Assembly (NCBI GenBank): GCA_004322365.1
Contig: SCTS01000007.1
Span: 58,052-122,051 of the forward strand
Length of the DNA: 64,000 bases
Reading direction: 5' to 3'
DNA from: Patescibacteria group bacterium
Lineage (GTDB): Bacteria; Patescibacteria; Paceibacteria; UBA9973; UBA2103
Position 1 is the stretch's first letter. Every line of letters begins with the position of its first letter. Made by a program: the position numbers and the translations under genes. The notes beneath the pieces were generated by a model. That model was given only the letters and a program-made list of their open reading frames with translations. It was not told the DNA's origin and did not search any database. This document shows, one piece after another, positions 8,121 to 15,376 of the stretch.

Positions 8121-8816
8121 ATGACAAAAACATTGACCGTGCTCCAGCGCAATATTATTGCACTATCTGCACTATTTGCCCTTTCGCTTATCGGAATACT
8201 CTTCATGCTTCCTGCCTCAGTTCATGCAGCATCCATTGATAGCCAACTCTCCCCTGGAGATAACAATGCAAACGTAACAATTCTACAAACATACCTTGCG
8301 TTGGACACAAGCATCTACCCACAAGGCTTAGTTACAGGATTCTATGGAACCCTTACTACATCTGCAGTACAGCGCTTCCAGTGTGCATACAGCATCATCT
8401 GCACAGGGAGTGTTGCAACAACTGGATACGGACGAGTGGGGCCTATGACCTTGGCTTCAATTAATTCAAAAATGGGCGGTGTATCTTCCCCAGATACACA
8501 GGTGCCACTTATCTCATCTGTTGGGGTAAGCACGGCAAGCAACACTGCAAACATTTCTTGGAATACCAACCAGATGACACAAGGAGTTGTTCGTTATAGC
8601 GTTTCTCCTATTGTCTTAAATGAAGGGAATGGAATTTCAGGTAGCGTTGGCGTGAGTGGAGATACGGCATTTACCGACTCATCATTCCGTGCATCACAGA
8701 ATGTTCTCATCTCAAACCTACAGAAAAACACACAGTACTACTACGTAGTCTACACAACAAACGCCGCAGGACATGTGAGCATCACATGGCCAGCAACATT
8801 CACTACAAAGCCATAA
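8121..8816 (+). CDS. Secreted protein with peptidoglycan-binding and fibronectin III-like domains
   Basis: A 231-residue exported protein. A signal peptide is at about 1-37 (hydrophobic IIALSALFALSLIGILFML, ending ASVHAAS). Residues ~42-105 form a peptidoglycan-binding type-1 domain (SPGDNNANVTILQTYLAL...GYGRVGPMTLASINS). A fibronectin III-like fold follows (about 125-230; VSTASNTANISWNTNQ, NTQYYYVVYTTNAAGH). The ATG at 8121 is chosen because TAAAAT (8108-8113) ends 7 nt before it, whereas the upstream TTG at 8076 would start before the promoter. Likely anchored in the cell wall, role unknown. Confidence 0.85.
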   Translation: MTKTLTVLQRNIIALSALFALSLIGILFMLPASVHAASIDSQLSPGDNNANVTILQTYLALDTSIYPQGLVTGFYGTLTTSAVQRFQCAYSIICTGSVATTGYGRVGPMTLASINSKMGGVSSPDTQVPLISSVGVSTASNTANISWNTNQMTQGVVRYSVSPIVLNEGNGISGSVGVSGDTAFTDSSFRASQNVLISNLQKNTQYYYVVYTTNAAGHVSITWPATFTTKP

Positions 8817-8844
8817 GTAAAAGATTTACTAAAGCAAACTAGTG

Positions 8845-8882
8845 AAAATAAAAATCCACCCATATGGGTGGATTTTTATTTT
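8845..8882. terminator. Bidirectional terminator
   Basis: A near-perfect palindrome centred on CATATG (AAAATAAAAATCCACCCAT arm) with A and T runs at both ends. It closes the secreted-protein gene and blocks read-through from the tRNA side. Confidence 0.85.
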
Positions 8883-8883
8883 T

Positions 8884-9060
8884 GGGTGGCTACAGGGAGT
8901 CGGTCACGAGTCACTAAATATTTTGCTCCAAGTTTTCGCTTACACTCGACAGTGCGACGAGGCGTCGAACACTAAGTGCTCTCGACCCCAGCTCGTAGTC
9001 GCGAAGCGACATACTCCGCTTTTCGATTCCCTGACGCAAGCAAAATCATTTGCTTGCTTA
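8884..9060. repeat. tRNA-derived element at the tRNA-His locus
   Basis: The left end (8884-8902) copies the 3' acceptor/T-stem of tRNA-His (9106-9124) with one mismatch. The core carries CACTAAGTG...CTCGACCCC and a GTCGC-GAA-GCGAC hairpin (8998-9010). It then has an inverted T-arm piece CGATTCCCTG (9024-9033) and a GCAAGCAAA/TTTGCTTGC hairpin (9036-9057). The same plan occurs beside tRNA-Arg(TCT) and tRNA-Lys. Confidence 0.7.
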
Positions 9061-9064
9061 GCAA

Positions 9065-9108
9065 CCCAACAATGACAAAACCCGCACAAGGCGGGTGTCA
9101 TTGTTGGG
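9065..9108 (-). terminator. Terminator of the tRNA-His transcript
   Basis: A 13-bp perfect stem (CCCAACAATGACA) encloses an ACCCGC/GCGGGT hairpin. The base of the stem overlaps the last bases of tRNA-His (9107-9108). Confidence 0.75.
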
Positions 9109-9179
9109 TGGCTACAGGGAATCGAACCCTGATCGAGAGCTCCACAAGCTCCAGTGTTAACCGTTACACCATAGCCACC
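9107..9179 (-). tRNA. tRNA-His (GTG)
   Basis: A complete cloverleaf of 73 nt with an 8-bp acceptor stem that includes the extra G-1 paired to C73, the identity mark of tRNA-His. The D-stem is GTGT/ACAC, the anticodon loop TTGTGGA with anticodon GTG, and the T-arm CAGGG TTCGATT CCCTG. CCA is not encoded. It follows tRNA-Leu on the same strand. Confidence 0.95.
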
Positions 9180-9193
9180 ATATACTCCGTCCC

Positions 9194-9225
9194 GCTCGCT
9201 TTGTGCGCGCTTGCACAAAGCGAGC
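9194..9225 (-). terminator. Hairpin between tRNA-Leu and tRNA-His
   Basis: A 13-bp perfect stem GCTCGCTTTGTGC with a 6-nt loop. No T-tract follows, so it may be a processing or attenuation hairpin. CGAATCGAAG (9229-9238), a T-loop-like piece, sits beside it. Confidence 0.5.
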
Positions 9226-9240
9226 CTGCGAATCGAAGTG

Positions 9241-9324
9241 TGCCCAGGAGAGGACTCGAACCTCCACGCCCTTGCGGGCTTCACCACCTCAAGGTGAAAT
9301 GTCTACCAGTTTCAACACCTGGGC
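9241..9324 (-). tRNA. tRNA-Leu (GAG)
   Basis: 84 nt with a long variable arm (AAGCCCGCAAGGGCGT), acceptor GCCCAGG/CCTGGGC, anticodon stem TCACC/GGTGA and loop TTGAGGT (anticodon GAG). The T-arm is GGAGG TTCGAGT CCTCT. CCA is not encoded. It begins 9 nt after the stop codon of the LAGLIDADG gene and must be on the same transcript. Confidence 0.95.
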
Positions 9325-9333
9325 AAATACTTT

Positions 9334-9993
9334 TTAAGTTCCCTGTGCAAAAAGAGCTTTGAAAATCTTAGTTCTTTTTCGCTTGAGGCAAGGAACCGTA
9401 GGAGAATAATACATGTTTTTGATAATTTTTAAAGACTCTGCCTTAGCATATTTTAATTGATATACAGATGCAGTTCTGCCATGTGTAATATGTCCGTGCA
9501 CATTTAGAAGGTGCCCTAATTTTGAACGAATCCAATCGATGTGCTCTTTACTTGCACTCACAAAGACTAAATAAAACATAAAGCTTGATTTCCAGCGTTT
9601 ATCCCAATATGAATGGAAGCTTCCATCTCCATCATGATGCCCGCGCAAAAAATCAAAGAAGTATTTATCGGGAATATTTAACAATCCAATAGTTCTCGTT
9701 TTGTTCGGAGTAAGTCCAATACTTAAAAGAAATTTATACAAAATAACATCTCCAAATTGAATACGACCTGTCATCGCATTAGTGGAGCCCGATTTTTTTG
9801 TTCCAATTTTCACCTTTATATCGAGACACTTCATAAAAGTCTCCCGCTGTGCACGGTCTTTTGAAGTTAACTCAATATGTCGGCCATCATTAGAAAGAGA
9901 CCCGTCTGTAGCAATAAGCCCAATGGCATAGCCCAAGTTAGAAGACCACACGATAGGTACTTTTCTTTTTGGTGGTGACCCTGGCTTGCCCAT
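9334..9993 (-). CDS. Free-standing LAGLIDADG homing endonuclease-like protein
   Basis: A 219-residue protein with both LAGLIDADG helices: YAIGLIATDGSL (22-33) and FLRGHHDGDGSF (115-126), each with the catalytic acidic residue (D30, D123). Such enzymes cut long asymmetric DNA sites and spread themselves or introns. No intron is evident: the downstream tRNA-Leu is intact and only 9 nt away on the same strand, followed by tRNA-His. TATACT (10000-10005, minus) ends 6 nt before the ATG, so it has its own leaderless promoter. Activity is likely from the intact motifs but unproven. Confidence 0.87.
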   Translation of the reverse strand: MGKPGSPPKRKVPIVWSSNLGYAIGLIATDGSLSNDGRHIELTSKDRAQRETFMKCLDIKVKIGTKKSGSTNAMTGRIQFGDVILYKFLLSIGLTPNKTRTIGLLNIPDKYFFDFLRGHHDGDGSFHSYWDKRWKSSFMFYLVFVSASKEHIDWIRSKLGHLLNVHGHITHGRTASVYQLKYAKAESLKIIKNMYYSPTVPCLKRKRTKIFKALFAQGT

Positions 9994-10030
9994 ACCTCAA
10001 GTATATAGCGTCTACCAATTTATTTTAAAG

Positions 10031-10057
10031 AAAAACTGTGCATTTTGCACAGTTTTT
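10031..10057. terminator. Bidirectional terminator after rplS
   Basis: Perfect stem AAAAACTGTGCA/TGCACAGTTTTT with a 3-nt loop and flanking A/T runs. It ends the rplS transcript and isolates the LAGLIDADG promoter. Confidence 0.85.
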
Positions 10058-10078
10058 CTAACTTCTTGTCGTTAAAAT

Positions 10079-10642
10079 TTATGACGCCTCTTTTGCTGCT
10101 TCTATTTCTTCAGGAGTAACAGGTTCAGAAACTTCTATAGGAGCCTCATCAACTACTTCAGATGCTTTCGCTTGTTCTGCTCGGAGTGCCTCTTCTGCAG
10201 CGGCGTCTTCAGCTGCCTTTGCTTCAGCGAGAGATGCTGCCTCAGCCATTTCGCGATCACTGCCTGTCGTCAAAGACACGAGGCTCATCTTACGAAGCTG
10301 GCGACGCATTTCACGAGAGACTTTATCGCGGATGTAATAGAGTTTTGCGCGTCGCACTTTTGAACGACGAACAATGTCTATTTTGTCGATCATCGGAGAA
10401 TAGAGGGGGAAGATTTTTTCAACACCAACGCCAGAAAGAGTAGCGCGGACAGTGAATGTCGCACCAGCTTCAGTGCCGTGTTTTCGTGCAAGCACAAGCC
10501 CTTCGTACATCTGAATACGGGTTTTGCCTTTTTCCTGAATTTTCTGATGAACACGAACAACGTCTCCAGCTCGAATATCAAGCTTTTTACGCTCATCCAC
10601 GTTCACTGAAGAAATAGTTTTGAGGTCAATTGCTACTACCAT
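10079..10642 (-). CDS. rplS: 50S ribosomal protein L19 with acidic C-terminal extension
   Basis: L19 lies at the 30S-50S interface. The standard domain covers about residues 1-115 (RAGDVVRVHQKIQEKGKTRIQMYEG is the family core; VRRSKVRRAKLYYIRD ends it). About 65 extra residues follow that are dominated by Ala and Glu with almost no basic residues, unusual for a ribosomal protein. I start at the ATG 10642 (MVVAIDLK), since the upstream ATG adds six unlikely residues. It is the last gene after uppS and the pseudouridine synthase on this strand. Confidence 0.95.
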   Translation of the reverse strand: MVVAIDLKTISSVNVDERKKLDIRAGDVVRVHQKIQEKGKTRIQMYEGLVLARKHGTEAGATFTVRATLSGVGVEKIFPLYSPMIDKIDIVRRSKVRRAKLYYIRDKVSREMRRQLRKMSLVSLTTGSDREMAEAASLAEAKAAEDAAAEEALRAEQAKASEVVDEAPIEVSEPVTPEEIEAAKEAS

Positions 10643-10688
10643 AGTGACGAAAAATAACACGGGGGCGCCATTTTAGCAACGGGGAGAG

Positions 10689-11411
10689 TTATTTTGGCTT
10701 TTCTAGCTCCTTTTCCGCATGTATGAAGTCAGCGGGTAGTGTGGCCTCGAAAGTACGCAGTTCCCCACTTGGAAGCGTAAGAGTTAGGGAGAGTGCGTGC
10801 AGTGCCAATCTCTCAAAACCAAGTGCCTTGTCTCGCCTAGGAGCATACAAGGAGTCGGATACTAATGGATATTGAAGTGCTTTAAAATGAACACGAATTT
10901 GATGCATCCTTCCTGTTTTTGGCTTTACTTCAACATAGGTAAATCCCCCACCCACCTTTAACCGTGTCCATGCGGTTATTGCATCTCGAAGAGGTTCTTT
11001 AGCGCCTCGTTCAGCAGAGCGACGCCTGAAATCAGTTTTCGATCGTCCGATAGGAAGCGTAATAATTCCAGTGGGTTCTTTTAATTCTCCCCACAAAAAC
11101 GCACGGTACGTTTTTTCTGTTTCTCGTTCTTTAAATTGTTCCTTCAAAAAAAGAAATGCTTCCTGGTTTTTTGCGAGGATAATCACCCCTGAAGTTTCTT
11201 TATCTAGACGATGAACAATGCCTGGACGATTGATGACCACACCATTGGTAAGGACTAACGGCTCACCCACTTCTTTTGCGCTCGGCACATGCAGGACAAA
11301 CCAATCTGCAAGTGTCTCTTCCTCTCGCCTTCCATCTTTATGCACAGACATACCGGCAGGTTTGTTTGCCACCAGCACATCATCATCTTCAAAAATTATT
11401 TCGGGCATCAT
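10689..11411 (-). CDS. RluA/RluD-family rRNA pseudouridine synthase
   Basis: A 240-residue enzyme that isomerises uridine in rRNA or tRNA. The catalytic motif HRLDKETSG (67-75) with Asp70 and the C-terminal family segment GRMHQIRVHF (about 177-186) are intact. No N-terminal S4 domain is present, so it is the short RluA-like form; the target uridine cannot be told from sequence. It follows uppS by 6 nt and precedes rplS, so these form one transcription unit. Confidence 0.92.
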   Translation of the reverse strand: MMPEIIFEDDDVLVANKPAGMSVHKDGRREEETLADWFVLHVPSAKEVGEPLVLTNGVVINRPGIVHRLDKETSGVIILAKNQEAFLFLKEQFKERETEKTYRAFLWGELKEPTGIITLPIGRSKTDFRRRSAERGAKEPLRDAITAWTRLKVGGGFTYVEVKPKTGRMHQIRVHFKALQYPLVSDSLYAPRRDKALGFERLALHALSLTLTLPSGELRTFEATLPADFIHAEKELEKPK

Positions 11412-11417
11412 GGATAC

Positions 11418-12095
11418 TCAAACGCCGCGTCGCTGTTCTCGTAGAGCATATTCTGCAAGAATTGAGTCAAATTCAGCCTTCTCAAAAGCAGGCCACTTAG
11501 TGTCAGTGAAGAAAAGTTCGCTATACACTGACTGCCACGTGAGAAAATTAGAAAGACGTTTATCTCCTCCTGTTCTGATGATCAGATTGGGATCACTAAA
11601 CTCGCCACCCCAAAGCGCTTTGCGAAATGAAGCCTCATCCACCCGCTCAACCTTCTCTGATAACAGTGTATTCACTCCCTGAAGAATCTCCGCTCGCCCT
11701 CCGTAGGACAACGCAATGATGAGTGTCCCGCTCACTCCTCCTTTTGTTCGCTCCTCAACTTCATTCATTTTTTTCTGCAAACTCAAAGGTAAGCGCTCGC
11801 GTTGTCCTATAAATTTTACGCGTACATTTTTCTGTACGATGTCATCTACATCCTTACCAAAAGTCATTTCAAAAAGATTCATCAGGTAATTAACCTCTTC
11901 TGGACTGCGGTTCCAATTCTCTGTAGAGAATGCATATAAAATTAACTCTTTAATTCCTGCATCCTGCACCCACGAAACTAAATCTTTCACTTTGTCTAAG
12001 CCTCGTCGATGCCCCTCAAGGCTTGGCAGTCCCTGTTCTTTGGCGAAGCGGCGATTGCCGTCCATGATAACTCCAACTGATTGAATAGATTTCAT
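11418..12095 (-). CDS. uppS: Undecaprenyl/polyprenyl diphosphate synthase (cis type)
   Basis: A 225-residue cis-prenyltransferase that makes the C55 lipid carrier for peptidoglycan precursors. MDGNRRFA (11-18) carries the catalytic Asp12; GHRRG (28-32), YAFSTENWNRS (about 54-64) and the RTGGDKRLSNFL segment near the C-terminus are family signatures, as is SELFF. The usual RTSGExRxSNF reads RTGGDKRLSNF. It supports peptidoglycan synthesis together with the Mur ligase and PBP in this window. Confidence 0.93.
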   Translation of the reverse strand: MKSIQSVGVIMDGNRRFAKEQGLPSLEGHRRGLDKVKDLVSWVQDAGIKELILYAFSTENWNRSPEEVNYLMNLFEMTFGKDVDDIVQKNVRVKFIGQRERLPLSLQKKMNEVEERTKGGVSGTLIIALSYGGRAEILQGVNTLLSEKVERVDEASFRKALWGGEFSDPNLIIRTGGDKRLSNFLTWQSVYSELFFTDTKWPAFEKAEFDSILAEYALREQRRGV

Positions 12096-12218
12096 GAAAT
12101 GTTAGTGATGGTAGCAAATAGAGAAACTCCTATGCGTGGCAGTTAGTTTCATGCACTCTACTAGAATAGTGCCGACCGGAGCAAGGAGTAAGCCTGCATT
12201 GCAAATTGTATCGCGGTA

Positions 12219-12563
12219 TCATTTTTTATCTTTAAAACGAGAGAGGCACTCGTACGAATAGGTGATAACAATAGAAGCGGCACCCCACAGAAAAGGAAGC
12301 CAGAGAGGAAGGCCGAAAAAATCTGGCGATTCGTAATGCCATACTCCTTTCCCAATTGCGATAGCCTCCGTGAGAGGGCCCCACAGCGCTACAAACACAT
12401 AGACCGCTGTGATTTTTTTACTCCTGAGAACCACAAGCATCAGTGCTGAAATCACAAAAAGCGTGAGCGTGAGTATAAAAGACTCACGCCATAGCAGTAC
12501 CACAGCACTTACAGATCCTATGTATCCTAGGACAACGCTCGCTGTTTTAAGGCTCAGTTTCAT
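12219..12563 (-). CDS. Small integral membrane protein
   Basis: A 114-residue protein with four predicted membrane helices (about 8-25, 28-46, 50-70 and 85-104). The segment between helices 3 and 4 (GVWHYESPDFFGLPLWLPFLWG) looks conserved-like and polar, suggesting a ligand or lipid site, but I do not recognise the family. TACCGT ends 6 nt before the ATG, in line with the window's leaderless pattern. It stands alone between uppS and tRNA-Val. Confidence 0.6.
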   Translation of the reverse strand: MKLSLKTASVVLGYIGSVSAVVLLWRESFILTLTLFVISALMLVVLRSKKITAVYVFVALWGPLTEAIAIGKGVWHYESPDFFGLPLWLPFLWGAASIVITYSYECLSRFKDKK

Positions 12564-12653
12564 AACAAAACGGTATCATAAAAAAATAGAGGGGGAAGAA
12601 TATCTTAGGTGTGATTGGAATAAAAAAAACTTTTAGTGTACTCTGAGCAATTC

Positions 12654-12729
12654 GGGCGATTAGCTCAGTTGGTAGAGCGCTTCATTTACACTGAAGATGT
12701 CGCAGGTTCAAGTCCTGCATCGCCCACCA
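12654..12729 (+). tRNA. tRNA-Val (TAC)
   Basis: Canonical 76-nt tRNA: acceptor GGGCGAT/ATCGCCC, anticodon loop TTTACAC with anticodon TAC, T-arm GCAGG TTCAAGT CCTGC. It is the only tRNA in the window whose CCA end is encoded (12727-12729). Confidence 0.96.
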
Positions 12730-12838
12730 CAATATAATTTCTTGTTATTATGAGAACCATGCGTTTTATAAAAACACTATGATTCACAGTCGCCACAAAA
12801 AAAGTTGGTCTGGGTTTAACTAAAGTCTTTCATTTGAG

Positions 12839-12870
12839 GCAGTTGGAATACTGCTAATTTTTATTTTTTA
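12839..12870 (+). terminator. Hairpin with T-tract upstream of the transporter gene
   Basis: Stem GCAGT/ACTGC (loop TGGAAT) followed by a T-rich run. It could end the tRNA-Val transcript or act as an attenuator for the queuosine-precursor transporter; no clear preQ1 aptamer is seen. Confidence 0.4.
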
Positions 12871-12888
12871 ACTAACCACTAACGAACC

Positions 12889-13551
12889 ATGCTCCAATTT
12901 ACTGAATCATCACTTAAAAAACTTCTCTTAGCTCTTGCCATTTATCTTGCATCTCTTTTCGCCGCAAACACTCTCGGACTTAAAATCATGCCGTTTCTTT
13001 TCGGTACCGGTCTTTCTGTGGCTGTTTTCTCTTTCCCTATTGTATTTCTCATGACCGATGTCATTGGCGAAGTGTATGGAAAGCGAGTTGCAAAACTCTT
13101 CGTACTTGCAGGATTCATTGCAACAGCACTCTTCATCCTGTACTCATTCATTTCAATTGCAATGCCGTGGTCTCCAAGAGGCTTGTGGGTAAGCGAAGGA
13201 TATAACCAAGTCTTCGGTATTTCCGTCAGAATGGCAATCGCATCTCTAGTCGCATTCGCTATTGCTCAATACCAGGATGTTATTTCATTCTTCTTCTTCA
13301 AAAAGATCTTAGGAAAATCTGGATTCTGGCTTCGTTCAACACTCTCAAATATGTGGTCACAATTTCTCGACACAGTAATTTTTATGGTAATCGCATTTGC
13401 AGGCGTGTACTCAACATCAACACTTATAGGCATCATGTTTAGTTGGTGGCTCTACAAGGTTGCTATGGGCTTCCTCTATACTCCACTCTCCTACATCGCA
13501 ATACGCCTACTCAAAGACAAGAATGAAACCAAAGACCCAGCCTCTGCCTAA
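12889..13551 (+). CDS. VUT/YhhQ-family queuosine precursor transporter
   Basis: A 220-residue inner-membrane protein with about six helices and the VUT family signature FPIVFLMTDVIGEVYGKR (about residues 49-66). YhhQ-type proteins import preQ0/preQ1 for tRNA queuosine. No queuosine synthesis gene is in this window, consistent with scavenging. The end overlaps the start of the next gene by 29 nt, suggesting translational coupling. Confidence 0.9.
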   Translation: MLQFTESSLKKLLLALAIYLASLFAANTLGLKIMPFLFGTGLSVAVFSFPIVFLMTDVIGEVYGKRVAKLFVLAGFIATALFILYSFISIAMPWSPRGLWVSEGYNQVFGISVRMAIASLVAFAIAQYQDVISFFFFKKILGKSGFWLRSTLSNMWSQFLDTVIFMVIAFAGVYSTSTLIGIMFSWWLYKVAMGFLYTPLSYIAIRLLKDKNETKDPASA

Positions 13552-14056
13552 AACACGCTTCGTTGCCTATGTAGCAACATCCATCGATGGACGCATCTCA
13601 CTTGAAAAAAGGAAGCTTCCTGATTGGACTAGCAAGGAAGATTGGAAGTTCTTCCAGAGCGAACTCGCGCATGCTGATGCAGTTGTTGTAGGAAGAAATA
13701 CATACCTATCTGCTCAAAGTCGTCTCCAGAAACGCACAACTTTCGTGCTATCGAGTAGAGTAAAAAATAAGCTCAAAAAAGGTACAGTCACCTTCATCAA
13801 TCCAGCATGCAACGATCTTAAGAAGCTCTTCTCAGTGTATAAGACAGTCGCCATAGTTGGTGGTGTACGGGTCTACCAAACAATGCTCGACAGCAATCTC
13901 CTCCACGAGCTCTATGTAACTATTGAACCTCTAGTGTTTGGACGAGGAGTTCCAATGTTTTCCGGTGGTTCAAAAACAAAGCAGTTCGAACTCGTCTCCG
14001 TAAAAAAACTTAATACAACGAGCACACTTCTTCTTCACTACAAGGTAAAGAAGTAA
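13523..14056 (+). CDS. RibD C-terminal/dihydrofolate reductase-like protein
   Basis: A 177-residue reductase-fold protein (RibD_C/DHFR superfamily), which reduces pterin- or ribosyl-pyrimidine-type substrates with NADPH. FVAYVATSIDGRI (13-25) starts the Rossmann-like fold, VGRNTY (56-61) and VGGVRVYQTML (about 111-121) are the nucleotide-binding segments. There is no deaminase domain. The ATG 13523 is chosen over an upstream start embedded in the transporter gene. It might be a riboflavin-pathway reductase or an alternative folate reductase; a separate riboflavin kinase occurs at 22.7 kb. Confidence 0.82.
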   Translation: MKPKTQPLPKTRFVAYVATSIDGRISLEKRKLPDWTSKEDWKFFQSELAHADAVVVGRNTYLSAQSRLQKRTTFVLSSRVKNKLKKGTVTFINPACNDLKKLFSVYKTVAIVGGVRVYQTMLDSNLLHELYVTIEPLVFGRGVPMFSGGSKTKQFELVSVKKLNTTSTLLLHYKVKK

Positions 14057-14093
14057 CCCTCACTCAATTATTAAATGTGTAAAAAATAATCGA

Positions 14094-14129
14094 TATAGTA
14101 TAATCTAACGATCGTTAGATTATACTATA
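14094..14129. repeat. 36-bp perfect palindrome
   Basis: Arms TATAGTATAATCTAACGA with no loop, centred on CGATCG. A 42-bp relative is at 32011-32052 and also shares the right flank TACAGCT. It lies upstream of the CofE-like gene. Possible operator or recombination site; function unknown. Confidence 0.85.
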
Positions 14130-14156
14130 CAGCTATCCTTAACCTACCTAGGGCAT

Positions 14157-14864
14157 ATGCATGTGCAAGCAATCAAAACACGGGTGTTCAAAAAAGACGA
14201 GGATCTTTCTCTGTTCATTTTTGAATATCTAAAAAAAATCCCGGAGCGTTCAGTACTTGTAATTGCCTCAAAAATTGTCGCGCTCTCCGAAGGACGCACT
14301 GCACAGATATCTGAAAAAAATAAACTAATAAAAAGAGAGAGTTCGTGGGCACTTAAGACGGGAAAAGTTTGGCTCACTGAAAAGAGTGGAATGATTATGG
14401 CGAATGCTGGCATTGATGAATCAAATGCCCAAGGAGAATTGGTACTTCTACCAAAAGACAGTTTTGCTTCAGCGGAGCGTTTGCGAAAAATGTTGCAAAA
14501 AAAATACCGAGTGAAAAACCTCGGCATCGTAATTACCGATAGCGCGCTCATGCCCCTCAGAGCTGGTGTAGTGGGTGCCGCGCTTGGATATGCAGGCTTT
14601 AAGGGGGTGCGAGATTACCGAGGAAAGAAAGACGTCTTTGGAAGAAAAATGGAAATGTCGCGTACCAATGTTACTGATAGCCTAGCTACCGCCGGCACGC
14701 TCGTTATGGGTGAGGGAGCAGAACAACAACCACTGGCGCTTATTACTGAAGCTCCTGTTGAGTTTGTAGAAAAAACAAATAAGAAAGAACTAAAGATTGC
14801 AGCGAAGGAGGATATTTTTTGGCCGTTGTTGAAACGGTACATTCAAAAAACGGGTCGAGACTGA
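14157..14864 (+). CDS. CofE-like coenzyme F420:L-glutamate ligase homologue
   Basis: A 235-residue protein of the FbiB/CofE amide-ligase family, which adds glutamate to F420-0 with GTP in methanogens and actinobacteria. Family segments are VIASKIVALSEGR (about 36-48), LGIVITDSALMPLRAG (about 122-137) and VTDSLATAGTLVMGEGAEQQP (about 178-198, the metal/GTP region). No other F420 gene is in the window, so the true substrate in Patescibacteria is open. A 36-bp palindrome lies 27 nt upstream and may control it. Confidence 0.85.
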   Translation: MHVQAIKTRVFKKDEDLSLFIFEYLKKIPERSVLVIASKIVALSEGRTAQISEKNKLIKRESSWALKTGKVWLTEKSGMIMANAGIDESNAQGELVLLPKDSFASAERLRKMLQKKYRVKNLGIVITDSALMPLRAGVVGAALGYAGFKGVRDYRGKKDVFGRKMEMSRTNVTDSLATAGTLVMGEGAEQQPLALITEAPVEFVEKTNKKELKIAAKEDIFWPLLKRYIQKTGRD

Positions 14865-14915
14865 ATGTAAGTGTCCTATTTGACTTCCTCTTTTTAGAGT
14901 GATTTAATTCTGCAC

Positions 14916-15149
14916 ATGATAGAAAGCACCCCTATTTTATCTAGAGATCGTGGTACTTTACTTCGACACGATAGGGGTATTGGTGAAGATTTTCGAAATC
15001 CGGGAATAGACAGTAGAACAGGTAGAGTCTTTCCTCCAATAAAAGCATCGGACTGGCTCGGACGATTCTTTGCAGAGGCACATCTTCCAATCCCTGAAAT
15101 ATGGAAACGAGAAATTGAAGCTCAGTGGTGGGGAGGGGGTAGAAAATAA
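14916..15149 (+). CDS. Hypothetical 77-residue protein
   Basis: A small, soluble, charged protein (Arg- and Gly-rich start, WGGGRK end) that I do not recognise. Reality is supported by TTTAAT (14903-14908) ending 7 nt before the ATG, the window's usual promoter geometry. There are no membrane segments or cysteines. Confidence 0.5.
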   Translation: MIESTPILSRDRGTLLRHDRGIGEDFRNPGIDSRTGRVFPPIKASDWLGRFFAEAHLPIPEIWKREIEAQWWGGGRK

Positions 15150-15236
15150 TTCACTATAGATATAACTATTTAGAAAAAATGCCTGGATACTCCGGCATTT
15201 TTAAAAAGGTGCCAGCCTCTCGGTACGATTTTCTAA

Positions 15237-15368
15237 TCGCCTGCAGGAATCGGTGTCAGCTCACTAAGCTCGAAAACTCGCTAAGTGGCTCCTACCCGGC
15301 CTCGCCTGTCGCAAAAAGCGACATGGCTCCGGCTTTCGATTCCTGACACACGCAAAACAATTTGCGTG
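15237..15368. repeat. tRNA-derived element at the tRNA-Arg(TCT) locus
   Basis: CTGCAGGAATCG (15241-15252) copies the T-stem of tRNA-Arg (15399-15410). It is followed by CACTAAG...CTAAGTGG, the GTCGC-AAAAA-GCGAC hairpin (15308-15322), the inverted piece CGATTCCTG (15337-15345) and a CACGCAAA/TTTGCGTG hairpin (15349-15368). Same plan as the His and Lys loci. Confidence 0.7.
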
Positions 15369-15376
15369 CTCAGTGT

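Noticed and set aside
12760..12888. preQ1 riboswitch upstream of the queuosine-precursor transporter
   Set aside because: Only a simple hairpin with T-tract is visible; no preQ1-I or -II core could be matched.
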